A stretch of DNA of 64,000 bases, from contig NC_071667.1 of assembly GCF_028554725.1 (NCBI RefSeq), positions 80,018,001 through 80,082,000 on the forward strand, given 5' to 3'. The notes below the pieces were generated by a model. That model searched no databases. It saw only the letters and a list, made by a program, of their open reading frames with translations, and was not told where the DNA came from. The position numbers were made by a program, and so were the translations under genes. The stretch comes from Zeugodacus cucurbitae. Taxonomy: Eukaryota > Arthropoda > Insecta > Diptera > Tephritidae. Positions 1-12,080 of this stretch are shown one piece after another (position 1 is the stretch's first letter; each line of letters begins with the position of its first letter).

Positions 1-656
1 AGCCAGCAAAGGCGGCCTCTGCGCTTTGCAGCTGCTAACTAAATGCCATGCAATTATTTGCATTGATGTGCTGCGGTTGGACGGAAGTCCCACTGCGCCA
101 ATAACCAGCACACACACGCACGCACATGCCATAAAATGTTGTTGCGAGTCAACATGCTTATGGAAGTATGTTTGTTGTATTTTCTTTTTGTTGGCATTTT
201 CGTATAATAGCGCGTTGTGGGCGTTGAAATAGGTGCAGCGGTGATTGCATGCTTTAGAATTGCACCAATTTGGGGGAGTAAAATTTGAAAAGCGGAAATG
301 TTGGGTCAAACTGTGTCGAATAAATAGATTTCGTGAAATTTTTGGAAGCGGGAATTTTATGCCAATGAAAATCACGAATTTTGATTTTACTATTTTCGGA
401 GTGATTCGTGTGGAATTCGGAGATTTTTTCATGTTTAATGCCACTTTCAATTTCTGTTGTTGTTAGTTTTGATTTTTTTTTAATTAAAAAAAAACTTAAA
501 GTTTACTGATATCTCCGCTTTCGAAATGCAAACTTCCTGAAAATATTTGGAAAAAGTAGCTGCTCTTGGACATTACGACTCCCTCTTTGTTCGAAATCAC
601 CAAAAGAGTATAAAATTTAGTACCACTGAACATATAACGGCATTCTTACTTTCGAT
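1..656. other. Intergenic DNA upstream of Toll, no gene seen
   Basis: AT-rich sequence with short open frames only; none has dipteran codon bias, splice signals or a recognisable domain. A short CA/CACG-rich stretch lies near 110-130. Nothing else stands out. Confidence 0.5.
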
Positions 657-934
657 GACCGCTTGGTCTTATATCGAATATAAAAGTGATTATCCAATTA
701 TACCCCATAAAAACTGTAAAATATTTATTCAAGCACTTCGACGCATGACTTTGTTTGGGAACCTCTGAGCAGATATCTAAAACCTATAACCTTTGACATT
801 AATATATAAGATCGGTTGGTCTTATAGCGAATATAAAAGCAATTATCCAACTATTCATCCAAAATATTCATTCAAAGCATTTCGACGCTTGATTTCGTTT
901 GTTAACCTATGTAAAGAGCTCTGAAACTTATAAC
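657..934. repeat. Tandem duplication, two diverged copies of ~130-150 bp
   Basis: The block starting CTTGGTCTTATATCGAATAT at 662 recurs at 814 with few changes, a period of about 152 bp. Both copies share the inner words TTCGACGC and AACCT and end in a similar 'ACTTATAAC / ACCTATAAC' stretch. This is a local duplication with no coding signal. Confidence 0.7.
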
Positions 935-2138
935 TACACTAATAAAATTTTAGCATAAATATTTAAAAATAACGTCGAATTATGGATCGTTTTACCCGAC
1001 ACGAAATTAGATTCGCCTTCAAGCAAAGCATATAAATCATGATCACCTTAGAAGCTTTATTACTAAACCGATTTAAAACCACAAAAACATACTCATAACC
1101 TCAAAATAATTAAGAGAGTGTTTGAGAAGCTTGTACAAATCTTTTTTTGAGACCCTTGATATTGAACATAAACGGTATTAGAAACGGTACTCCCAAATTT
1201 ATTCACCCAAATCTGCCAATCTTCCGTAAAAAATACTTTTGGTACAATCATTTTTCATTTCCAAATATTTTCTTCGACTCCAATATCGATCCTTCCCAAA
1301 TTACTACGTGCGTAGCCTTACTTTCAATTAGTATGTGACTTAGTGCACGACAAGTGAATTTAGACGGTAGTGAAACGGACGTCATGCTGACATCTTGTTA
1401 CACGGCTGATTTTCGCTTTCTTCTACACATGATCACGACCTTCTCCTTAGCAGAGATCGCACACTGAGTTCTAACGCGAGAAGATGCGTGTGAGAAACAA
1501 AGCAGTTGAGCAAAGCACGTGCTTCAGCGGTGATTTATGATCACAATGATTTCGATTGTTTTTGAAAGATATGAAATTTGTACTTATATACATATGTATG
1601 TGTATACAGTTATCTATAAAGTATGTACACAGTTGTAATTTGTTATTTTAAAAAGCCGACGCTGTTGGTTTATTGCGGAGATATGTCAATTTGCGTTGAA
1701 TAAATAATGCATAAATCAGGAAATTGTACAACTGTATTTGAGCGGATATATAGAAAACGCAATGTTTATATATATATACATACATATTTACATATGTATA
1801 TGTTTATATATCTATAAGAAAAATCGCCTTGGCACTCAACGCTAATAGTCACACCGGCGCGCATTTATTATTTTTGTAGCAACAAAATAAATATGAAAAA
1901 TTCTCATTTATTTGTTGTTGTTGTTTATTTTCCCTTCCACCACTTCGCACCTAAGTCAACAGGCAGCGCATTCTTATGCACTTCCCAAAAACGGCTAAGC
2001 ACTTTGTTACTTTTCACACACAATTATATTCAACTAAAGACCTGTACCCTTCAGGAATCACGTCCATTCGTCCGTTCGCTTGTACACATAAGGACACGAA
2101 GTTATGTGGAAAAAATTACCAAAAGAGCGTAGACGTTT
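935..2138. other. Intergenic DNA 5' of Toll, no gene seen
   Basis: AT-rich, with runs of ATATGTATA-type sequence near 1585-1820. Short open frames here have no family resemblance. The region could hold distal regulatory sequence for Toll, but nothing specific can be supported. Confidence 0.45.
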
Positions 2139-2139
2139 T

Positions 2140-2149
2140 GGGAAATTTC
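2140..2149 (+). promoter_or_regulatory. Possible Rel/kappaB-like site (GGGAAATTTC)
   Basis: The 10-mer GGGAAATTTC lies about 240 bp upstream of the putative Toll start site. It resembles the Dorsal/Dif/Relish class of kappaB sites but differs from the strict consensus at one position (ends TC rather than CC). A site of this kind next to Toll would fit feedback by the pathway on its own receptor. A chance match in AT-rich DNA is equally possible. Confidence 0.3.
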
Positions 2150-2380
2150 TTGCGAGACAAGCAGGTAACTAAACAAACACAAACAAATGTGTTTTTGAGA
2201 TTTTCCCTTAATGTCTTAATGAACACACACACGCACGCATGCGCGCATTACACTCAAGGTTACAGTTACAGTGCGCATGTGTTGCACACATTCCGCTCGG
2301 TAGGTAAGGTGAACAGGTAGTTAGATAGGATCGCGGCAGGTTTGCGAAGGTACGTTCGTAGAGCGCGAGCAAGTGACGAC

Positions 2381-2386
2381 TCAGTT
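2381..2386 (+). promoter_or_regulatory. Possible initiator (TCAGTT) of the Toll transcript
   Basis: TCAGTT matches the arthropod initiator TCAGTY and lies 282 bp before the Toll ATG, upstream of a well-formed 5' UTR intron. No TATA box is seen at the usual distance and the downstream DPE position is a poor match. This is a weak but plausible start site. Confidence 0.3.
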
Positions 2387-2511
2387 ACGAAAGTGTTTTC
2401 AGCGTTAACGCTGCTGCAAGTGAAGACGATATTTTACTATTTGAAAATTTTCATATTTAATAATAACTATTAGCTGTTGCATTTGTATAGTAATAAACGA
2501 ATTGGCACAAA

Positions 2512-2603
2512 GTGAGTGCTAATAATATTTTTAAATAATAAAAAAATAAAATAAATATGAAAATAAAAATTGCTAACTGATACACTTTCGCTCTCTTTTC
2601 CAG
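2512..2603 (+). other. Tl: Intron in the 5' UTR of Toll
   Basis: A 92-bp intron fits here: the donor is AA|GTGAGT at 2512 and the acceptor is CTCTTTTCCAG ending at 2603, preceded by a pyrimidine tract. Size and signals are typical of short dipteran introns. It lies 61 bp before the ATG. Inferred from splice signals only. Confidence 0.55.
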
Positions 2604-2664
2604 GCGCATAAACGCAATAAAAACAAGCAACATACCAAAAATAACAAGCACAAAAGCCGTTAAA

Positions 2665-5600
2665 ATGGCACAACACATAACGCCCGCCGCAAGCGGGTGT
2701 CTCCAACGCTTTACCACCACCCAGCAATGCTATGTGTTCGCACTCGCCTTATTGATCGCCGTTTGTCAAGCGCCGACCGCCATCGAAGCCGCGTTCTCAC
2801 AGAAAGACTGTCGCGACTTGGGCGCCAACTCGCATTGTCAGTGCTCGACGATGCCCTCACGCTACGAGATACAATGCCCGCCCATGGACTTCAATCACAA
2901 ATTCACCTTGCAAATCAATCCGGGCGAACATGTGCAGATCGAGTGCGATCGTGTGGATGCACGCGAATACAATTTGTTGCCGAGCATGTCGATTGGCGAT
3001 AGCAAAATCGTACAGATCCGTCACTGTCCGCTGCCTGGACACGATCCCATAGCTCGCCTCTTTGAACACTTGGGTATAACGAAGGTGAATTATCTGATGT
3101 TCGAGAGTGGGGAGTTGGGCGCGAATTTGACGCGTCATCATCTTAGTGATTTGAAGAATTTGGCACACCTACGCTTCAGTTCGAATAGCTTGACACATAT
3201 GCCGGAGGATTTGTTTGCCGATTTGACGAGTTTGAATTGGTTGGATTTGCGTTCGAATAATGTCAATTTGACGGAGAAACTATTTGAACCACTCAAGAAT
3301 CTGACGTTCCTCGAGTTGGGTCACAATAATTTGAAGACGTTACCGCGCGGCATCTTCAAGAATCAACAAAAGCTGGTGCATCTCAATTTGTGGGGCAATC
3401 AATTGCGTAATCTGACTAGAGATGTATTCGAGGATGCCACTTCACTCACCGACATCGATTTGAGCGCGAATAATATTGAGACATTTGCGCCGGATGTCTT
3501 TCAAACGCTAACCATGTTGGGTAGTCTCTATATAAATGCAAATCATTTCCGCGAATTGCCATTTGGACTTTTCGCCAATAATAAGAATCTCACAGAATTC
3601 CGTTTGATCAACAATCGTGTCGCGCTCATTGCGCTGCCATCAAAACTGTTTGCCAACTTGCCGCACTTGCGGGATGTGCGTTTATCTTGCGAACTGGAGA
3701 GTGTGCCCGAAGATCTGTTCGAAAACTCAAACAAGCTGGCGAATCTCACATTGAAGGAGAACATGTTGACCACACTACCCGCGCAACTATTCCGCGATCA
3801 ACATGAATTGTACGATTTGGATCTGTCGCATAATCGGCTGCAAACACTGCCGGATGGTCTCTTCCAGCACACGAAGAAGTTAGTGGAACTTAGACTATCA
3901 CACAATCAGCTACGCGAAATCTCAGGGTAAGCAACACAGCTGTTAATAGGCATACATAGCAACATATTGCGCTTACTTTATACTTATAAATATCAACTTT
4001 ATATCTTTCCGTTTTAGCGAGCTTTTCAATACACTGGTCAATCTCGAGCTACTGCTGTTGGACAACAATAATTTGCTAACGATCAACATTTATGCCTTCC
4101 GCGACACAGCCAAATTGAAGTTCCTAAATTTGGAGAACAATCAAATCGATCTCGCCGAAGCGCATGCGGCCATACTTGAACCCAGCGAATACACCAATTC
4201 CGAGTTCGATGCAAATTCACCATTCCAATTCCTCTACCAACTGCAACAACTTAATTTGCGCAACAATTCCATCATGTACATCTTCAACGACTGGAAGACA
4301 CAACTGCTCGAACTGCAGAAACTCGACCTCAGCTACAACAACATCACCATATTCCATGCACAAGATCTGCAGTTCCTCAGCAAACATCCGGTGGAAGTGA
4401 ATCTCACGCATAATCTCATACACGAAATCAACTTCAATACCATCCAAATCATGGATGTTCCTTTCGGTAACCGACTAGTGCGCATAGACCTCAATGACAA
4501 CCCGCTGTACTGTGACTGTCTGATGTTGCCCTTCTTGAAATTCATCTTCGACGAGTTCAAAGACAAGTTCGAAAATAAAATTGAGTTATTGACATCGAAT
4601 TTGCAGTGTGAAGGACCGACCGCATTGCAGGGTAAGCATATGCCGGAACTGAGTTACATGGAGTTGGTGTGTCCACTGGATGACAGCGCCTCCAGCGAAA
4701 AGCGTTGTCCGCGCGGCTGCGAGTGTTGGGTACGTCCGCATGATGCGATGCTGCTGGTGAATTGCTCCAATGGCAATCTGACACGTTTGCCCACACTGCC
4801 GCACGAACCACTACTCAAAGGCATCGTGTTGTTTGTGGAGAATAACAATTTGATGAGATTGCCGCTAAGCACCACCACCGGTTACGCAGATGTGAAGCAA
4901 CTGCATGCCGCCGGCAATCAACTGCGTGCCATCGATGCCAACAACTTGCCGTTGGGCCTACAACACTTGGATCTGCGCCACAATATGCTGCAGCGTCTAA
5001 ATGCGAGCGTGCTGGATTACCTGAATAGCAGCAGCACGTTGGAGGGAGTTTTACTCTCCCACAATGCGTGGCTCTGCGATTGCGAGACGAAGCCACTGCT
5101 TGAGTTCACACAAAGCGCCACCGTGTTGCAGAAGCTGAAGATGCGTGACTTCACGCAGATGCGTTGTGCAGCAGATCCAGCCAAACCGCAGACGGTGCAA
5201 TGGTTCAAGGACATATCCGTCGCCGATATCTGTCCCACAGAAATGGGTTTCGTCATCGCTATGGGCACCAGCATTGCAGTGCTGGGTCTACTGATCGGCA
5301 TCTGCGTGGCGCTCTACTACAAATACAATCAGGAGATTAAAGTTTTCCTCTATGCGCATAACTGGTGTCTGTGGTTCGTTACTGAGGAGGAGTTGGACAA
5401 GGACAAGAAGTACGATGCGTTCGTCTCCTACTCACATAAAGATGAAGCCTTTATTGCCGACTATCTCGTGCCCGAGTTGGAGCACGGTCCGATACCATTC
5501 AAGCTGTGCGTGCACGTGCGTGATTTCATTGTTGGTGGCTGCATACCCGATCAGATTATACGCTCGGTGGATGAGTCCAGACGCACGATTGTGGTGTTAT

Positions 5601-6124
5601 CACAAAATTTCATCGAATCCGTGTGGGCGCGTATGGAATTCCGTGCGGCACATCAGTCGGCGCTCAATGAGAAACGTAATCGTTTGATTGTGATCATTTA
5701 CAGTGACATTGAGAATATCGAAAATTTGGATAGCGAACTGCAGGCATACCTCAAAACCAACACCTATCTGAAATGGGGCGATCCATACTTCTGGGATAAA
5801 TTGCGCTATGCCATGCCGCACCCGAGCCGTAAGCCGACTGGCGGTTTGGAGAAGACCGCTATGAAGAGTTCAGTCGATGATAAGCTCGAACTCATCAAAC
5901 CATCACCGGTAACACCCTCACCCACCACACCACCAGCCATGGCGGCGAAAAATCCACTCATCGCCCACTTGAACGGTGGCACACCACAAACCGCGATCAT
6001 TATACCCAATGGCAAGTTGTCCAATGGCATAACACCCAACTATCACATGAATGGCAAGACACAAAATGGACATATTAACGGCGCTTTCATCATCAATACG
6101 AATGCCAAGCAGAGTGATGTATAG
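2665..6124 (+). CDS. Tl: Toll receptor, join(2665..3926,4018..6124), 1122 residues
   Basis: Type I membrane receptor for processed Spatzle. It signals through its cytoplasmic TIR domain to MyD88/Tube/Pelle and on to Dorsal/Dif in dorsoventral patterning and immunity (family knowledge). The ATG at 2665 has a good context (TTAAAATGGC) and opens a signal peptide with core YVFALALLIAVC, ending near residue 42. Residues ~50-140 hold an N-terminal cysteine region. LRRs with LxxLxLxxN spacing run to ~580, closed by the cysteine-rich cap NPLYCDC (~582-645). A second cap starts with CPRGCECW (~651), followed by further LRRs and WLCDCETK (~770-828). A transmembrane helix spans ~830-857. The TIR domain spans ~886-1022 with box 1 YDAFVSYS, box 2 LCVHVRDF (917) and box 3 FW (1012-1013). 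The tail (~1023-1122) is Pro/Thr then Asn/Gly rich. The length is close to Drosophila Toll (1097). The frame is intact across the 91-bp intron. Confidence 0.97.
3927..4017 (+). other. Tl: Coding intron of Toll
   Basis: A 91-bp intron with donor GG|GTAAGC and acceptor CCGTTTTAG|C. It splits a glycine codon after two bases, and both sides continue the same leucine-rich repeat (LREIS-G-ELFNTLVNLELL). The upstream frame would otherwise stop at 3928-3930, so splicing is needed. Confidence 0.93.
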
Positions 6125-6849
6125 AACAGGGAGAAGGCGGAAGTGTTTCAATTCGATGACGATTTCTTGTTTCGATGAACCTGAGCCGTCAACACGTTCT
6201 AAGTTAATTTTGATTGAAAAAAACAAAATGGAAATTTGGTAGAACAAGGCTTGCTGGTTGCAACAACTAAAAGTAGGCTACAACAACACACGCAGAGATG
6301 TAAATGAGGCGGAATGAAAGGCGTGTGCGCGTTTATTTAATACTTGAAAACCGTTATTTAACTTTTTGCTCAAAATGTGTTCACTTAAGTTTCCTTTACT
6401 TCTTTTATTGCACGCACTTGAAATTATGTAGCATACCTTTGGGCATTTATTGAATTATGCAATTTAGCAATTGTATTGACTACAATTAAATGAAAATTTC
6501 GAATTTTTATTAAGAAAACGTGCGTTTCGCAGCAACTGAAATTCAAAATTTTTTAAAACTTTTTTAAACTTATTTTAAATTAATTAATTTTTATATATTT
6601 AAGTTGTTTATGACTTGTAAAAAATGAAATCTCACAAACAAACATATTTTTATACTCTCGCTAGCATTAAGCATGTAACAAGTTAGCCAATAAATCTATA
6701 TATAGCTAAGCAAGTAACGTATATGTAACATTAAATGCTAAACTCTAAAAATTCCACGCTAAAAAGTATGCAGCACATTAGGGTTAAGCTGTATAAAGAT
6801 GCTCAATGTGTTAAGCTCAATATTTTTTTTTTTAATTTTCACATTACTC
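6125..6849 (+). other. Tl: Toll 3' UTR (proximal part)
   Basis: AT-rich sequence after the TAG at 6122-6124. A canonical AATAAA occurs at 6689-6694 and could end a short 3' UTR of ~590 bases. Further AATAAA words at 7603 and 8686 could serve longer forms. The choice cannot be made from sequence. Confidence 0.5.
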
Positions 6850-7128
6850 ATTTTCGAAGAAGAAAAGCTAGAAATTTAATTTTTGAAGGGGAAAAACTAG
6901 AAATCTCATTTAGAAGAAGTGAAAGCAAGATATTGAATTTTTGTATCAGAAAAGCTTCAAATCTCATTTTGAAGAAGAAAAAGCAAAATCTCATTCTTGA
7001 AGCAGAAAAGTAAGAAATCTCATTTTGATGAAGACAAAACAAAAAATCTCATTTTCGATAAAGAGAATCTCGTTCGTAGAAAAGCAAGAATTCTCATTTT
7101 TGAAGCAGAAAAGCTAGAAATCTCGTTT
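6850..7128 (+). repeat. Degenerate minisatellite, ~28-32 bp unit
   Basis: About nine imperfect repeats share the words TCATTTTTGAAG and AGAAAAGCTAGAAATC. Unit lengths vary through small indels. It lies downstream of Toll, so it is either in a long 3' UTR or just beyond the gene. Short frames running through it on both strands follow from the repeat and are not genes. Confidence 0.75.
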
Positions 7129-9025
7129 TAAAATTTAGACAATCATTTCGTTAGTTGATTTTTTACGAATCTCTGTTATTTAATATAAATAAACTCGGAC
7201 TATAGAAAAGTATATTGTTTTTGAACTTATTCGCTTTAAGAGAATTTCTCGAATATTTGTTTACCGTTATATATGTATATACACTTGATATAGCACATTA
7301 TTTAACCACATTCAAATAGCTGAAGCAGATGTATGTATGTAAGTAAATGATTAGCAGTTACTTTGTAGGCACACATACACATATACACAACAACAACACA
7401 AATACACATTTTCACATTTCACAAAAAAATGCAATATGATAATTCCAAAAACTAGCATTAAGTAACAGTAAACACGCATACATGCATGTAATAAATTACA
7501 GTAATATGTGTATGTATGTATGTATTGTCTGCATAAGTATATAGCATAGATGTGAACTTAAATTCGGCTAAACGATAAGTATGTACTTAGTAGATTTTTC
7601 AAAATAAATAAATATATATAAAATGAAAAATAAAAACAAAAACAAAACAAAAAAAATTGAACAAAAATTAATATAATTTAAAATAAATATAATTATATAT
7701 ATAACATAAATATAAATATATATTTAGCTTTAGAGGAGTACATATATACCCAAACAAATGCCTTCTACATAAATATGAGTAAAACAACAAAAATTAAAAA
7801 AAATATATAAAACTTGAATAAAATTAAATTATATAAGCAACAACAAATTATATAAGTGTTTAAGCTAATAACTGTGCATTGCCGTACATATATGTATATG
7901 TATATAAGTATGTATGTATTGTAAGCTATAAAATAAAAATGAAAATATTGAAAAAGCAGAAAAAAATAAAATTCTTTGCGCCAACAACAGATAAAATGCA
8001 ATTAAAAAAAGCAAAACTACAGTTATAAATACAAGCAAACATGCAAACAAATACACTCAAGTTGCAGTAATACAATATGAATTTATTTTTTTTACGCATT
8101 CCAACAACAACAACAAAAATATATTTGTGTCAACAGGCATTAATTAAAAGAATTTAAATATTTAGCAAACAACAACAACAAACATAACAAAACTTCAAAA
8201 AAATTATTTCAAACTTAAAGTGACAAGACTACTTTAGTTTTCAAACCAAGTTCTCCACAAATAAATATATGTGTATATTCAACACTATATATAGTATAGT
8301 ACATACCAAATACATGCATATGTAGATATATGCAAACCAAATTTTATGTCATCATACCAACTACATATAAATACAGTTACAACAAAGCAAACAATCTCTT
8401 ATGTGAGTGTTTATTCTGTCTGTCGCTCGTATCAATTTGTATTAAGCATTATACACATAAGTACATAAGAATTAAAACAACAAAATATATACTCGTACAC
8501 AACAATACACATGCATATATATGTATGTATATATATGTAAAGATGTTTGTGTTAATCAATGTCATACACATTCAGACACACGCACTCACTCACTCATAGG
8601 CAGATCATATATTTGGACTAAATTTACGCTATATATATATATATATATTGCTAGATGTATGTATATTTAGGTATGAAATAATGCGAATAAAATTTAAAAT
8701 AAAAATACATATTTTAAAAGAAGAAATTAGAGAGACGTTTTCTTATTTGAATTGAAGTAGCTTGAATCCTGACCAAATTCTGACTAGAAAAGGAATTACT
8801 AGAAACTCACTATTTTCGTTTAATGCCAGGTGAACACGAAGTACAGGAAGCTGTCTTTAAATGTGGCTCACTGCATTACCAACAGTATAGTCTTCAAGCT
8901 GACAGTCTCAAGCGGAAAACATACATGGATGATTTCCAGTGGCAGCAAAACTGTATTCTTCAACGACTTTAATAGATGAACAAATAAAACGGCAGAGAAT
9001 TGCATTCCAAAATCACTCTGTCCTA
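7129..9025. other. AT-rich low-complexity flank of Toll, no gene seen
   Basis: Dominated by A-runs, CAA-rich stretches and TATGTATG-like words, with an (AT)n run at about 8630-8648. Canonical AATAAA signals lie at 7603-7608 and 8686-8691. It may be a distal Toll 3' UTR or intergenic DNA. No coding signal. Confidence 0.5.
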
Positions 9026-9030
9026 TACTA

Positions 9031-9378
9031 TGTTTACATATAACGAGATTATCTCCATTTACGAGCTTCACTCGATAATCTGTAATTAAGAAACGAGATT
9101 TCTCATACAAAATTCCTCTCTTGATAATTCGAGATTATAAAATTATCTCGTTTTATACAACTAGATTTTCGGTGTTATTCCTAGTTTTATCGATAATTTT
9201 GCGAACAAGAGGAGAAATGTCAAATAAAAATGTAAACAAAAATGGCCAACAGCGAGAGAAAGATGTGTAATACAACAACAAATACGAAAGGTTTGACAAT
9301 TGATAATCTCATTTGGCTATATGTAAACGGTTAGATTATTGAACGAGCTTAGAACGAGATTATTTTCCTATATAAACA
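9031..9378. mobile_element. MITE-like element, 348 bp, with inverted ends
   Basis: The left end TGTTTACATATAACGAG is matched in inverse orientation by the right end (reverse complement begins TGTTTATATAGG and later AATAATCTCGTT). TACTA flanks both sides (9026-9030 and 9379-9383), read as a 5-bp target duplication. The ends can also be drawn with a TA duplication and one terminal mismatch. AACGAGATTAT-type words recur inside. It has no coding capacity and the superfamily is not assigned. Confidence 0.65.
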
Positions 9379-9459
9379 TACTATTAAAGAAGTTAAAAAA
9401 ATCAACCAGAGACTATGAGAGACAGTCCTTTGGGAACTAAATCGACATGTAAGTTGTAA

Positions 9460-9979
9460 TAGCCTTTTTACACAGGAGCTAATTGATCAATTAACCGGCC
9501 TCTCCTCTATTAAAACGCTTAATAAGATCGATTTACCATACAAAATAAAAATCTATATTAATTTTTAATTGTATTTTAAACGATTTGAAAATTAACCATC
9601 TTACCAAAAATGCCTAACACTATATTATCGACAGCAAATTAAGTAGTTGAGCATTAATAACATTTTCACTCAGGAGTTAATTATTCAATTAACCTGTCTT
9701 TGCTCGATTGAAGCATTGATTTAGGTCGAAAATAAATCTCATTTTACTATATTTATTTTAATTCGAACACAAATCGAGTTGAAACTGGAATACAACTACA
9801 CGGGTCCATACTAGAAATTTGGTTATAGTTACTGATGAATAGCAATCAGTCCTTGAAACTTTTCAATTTCTGCGGAACAGCAAAAATAAAATCGTGGAGC
9901 CGGTAGTGCGAAGGACAAAAACTGATATCTCAATTATAATCTTAATGTATTCAATTAATTTGGCAGTGTGAAAAGGCTA
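9460..9979. mobile_element. MITE-like element, ~520 bp, ends TAGCC...GGCTA
   Basis: The left end TAGCCTTTTTACACAGGAG and the reverse complement of the right end, TAGCCTTTTCACACTGCC, form imperfect inverted repeats of ~35 bp that continue into AATTAATTGA-like sequence. A second diverged copy of the left end starts near 9657 in direct orientation. No target duplication is clear and no ORF is present. Confidence 0.55.
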
Positions 9980-12080
9980 CGAGGCGTAAAATAATTGAGC
10001 TAAGCATATACCCGAGAGATTTGTTTCTTAGCTCTACAGAAAGACTCCAACGCGGTCTTCTGGTATAAGACGAACAAATGAGACTTTCATTTTAATCAAG
10101 CCAAACCAGGTATAAAACCAAACTTTTTAATGTCATTGTCTCGATCTGGACGTTTTTTTCCATTCGACATTTCTACAGGTATTTATGACATTTTTATAAT
10201 ATACAAAGTAACCATATATCTAAAAATTTAATATTTACGTTGATAAATATGAAATATGATATAATATATATATGAAATCGGAGATAATTGTCGAATATTA
10301 TAGACTCCATAAGTTCTTATCCAAGATCACCTTAAACTTAACACACCCACACTCATACAAGAAATTACTTCCACCAATATTCAATATATTTAACTTAATT
10401 TAGATTTAATTTACTTGCATTTATCAGATTCTTACCTAATTTTGAGAATTTTTTAGTAATCAATTGAAGCGATTTCCGAGCTTAAAGCTCTCCGAAAGTT
10501 TTTAATTTTAAAGAATTTTCAAGAATGATGCTGTTTCATACCTAAAAGCTCTGTTGCTAATCACTTTAATTTATGAATTTAAAATTTGTAACAGTACTTA
10601 GTGCAATAAGTACAGCCGAACAGCCACCAAAAGTTACTGAGAGTTAAGAGATTTCACTACTAATGCGAGAGTTTCCAAATTATGGCATCGAAATTGATGT
10701 TTATTGAAAAACACTTGAAGTTTCCGCATAATTTAGCTGCGAGCAACTTCTAAATATTTCCAAATTCGCAATTTATGCGCAAACTTAGTTGAAAATTAAA
10801 GCAACAGCAACTTTACGAAGAAATTAATGAAACGTAAAAGTCCAACAATAACGATGACGTCAGCGTCAAGGACCACGCGCCTAACTAACCGTGAAACGTA
10901 AATGTTTTTTCGCAAGCGCACGCCCGCATAACGGTAAGTGCAAACTTCCATGGAACTATTGCGATTGCAATGCATAAGCAGGCAGCAATGCAGGAATTCA
11001 ACGATGCAACAACAATAACAAAAAGTATGCCGTTAACAAACAACATTTCCAAGAGCAGATAAAGGTCAACGGCTGCAACGACTGCAACAAGCGAGTGGGG
11101 GGAAAGTCCTGAGAGCGCCGGACCAGACGCGCCATTGAACAAACAACAAGAATTTTGCCAAAAATTATTGCTACGAAACTTTGCAACAAAAACAGCAATA
11201 AAATGCGCCAACAATGGCGGCGGCGGCGGTGCAACACCAACCGACGCAGCGGCAACAATTGCCAAAAGCAAATACCATAAAACAAGTGTGCAACGCGGAC
11301 TGACGTGCTGCGAGCGCACGAGGGTCTAGCACACCACGGCGCGCGTGAGATAGGCGCCCACGGCGGCCCAGCGCATTGTTCGTGGGAGTGTTGCACGTAG
11401 GCAACGCATTAAAAAGTTTGCAGCTATTTAAAGCGCCATTTCATTGAATCGCTAATTTCGAGCGCCAATAGAGCGGAGTGGAGCGCCCGCCTAGCTGCGT
11501 ACCGTAGAGAGGAAGTGGCTGCGAAGTTGCATTAGACCAACAACAGTTACCGTTTGAATAGAAATGAAATTGCAAATTTTAAATTGTAGGTGGTAAGTGC
11601 ACACGGGCTAAAGGGTGAGGAAAATGGTGCGAAACTCAGCCTAAGCTTTGGTGTTGTCCTTACAAGGGGTTTAACAACGAGGTGTGAGGGCTGTAGCAAA
11701 CTCCTACTTGGAAACTTTGGTGCATTTTCGTGCGTTTGGCGTTGAATAGCTGCAACATTAAGCATTGTTTATTTCATGTGCCATCAGCACGAAATGATGC
11801 AAACGGAAAATACGCCCAGAAGTCCAATGTTCACAGAATGCCCGACGGTTGTTGTCTAAATGGAAAGAATGTGAAATGATCATATCATTACCATATAACT
11901 TCAGGGTTGAGATCGTTTAGCTTTTACAATTTTTATTGTTAGTGAAGAAATAGCAAAACAATGGAATGAAATGTAGTAAGATAGTATTTGAAATTTCAAA
12001 GAAAAGAACTGAGGCCGACCATTTCATCTCATGACTTTGGCAATGTAGTTTTTCTAATTTGAAATCTACAACGCATAATA
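9980..12080. other. Intergenic DNA, no gene seen
   Basis: AT-rich to 10800, then a more balanced, CAA- and CGG-containing stretch (10850-11540) with overlapping open frames on both strands. None of these frames resembles a known family and they shadow each other, so I do not call them. The balanced part could be a noncoding first exon or a regulatory region. Confidence 0.4.

Noticed and set aside
6735..7042. Frames through the minisatellite on both strands
   Set aside because: They arise from the repeat unit lacking stops in some frames; they are not genes.
10885..11404. Overlapping minus-strand frames of 77-144 codons, one with a signal-like N-terminus
   Set aside because: Two minus-strand frames and a plus-strand frame overlap over a CAA/CGG-rich stretch, no domain is recognised, and composition alone explains the hydrophobic runs.
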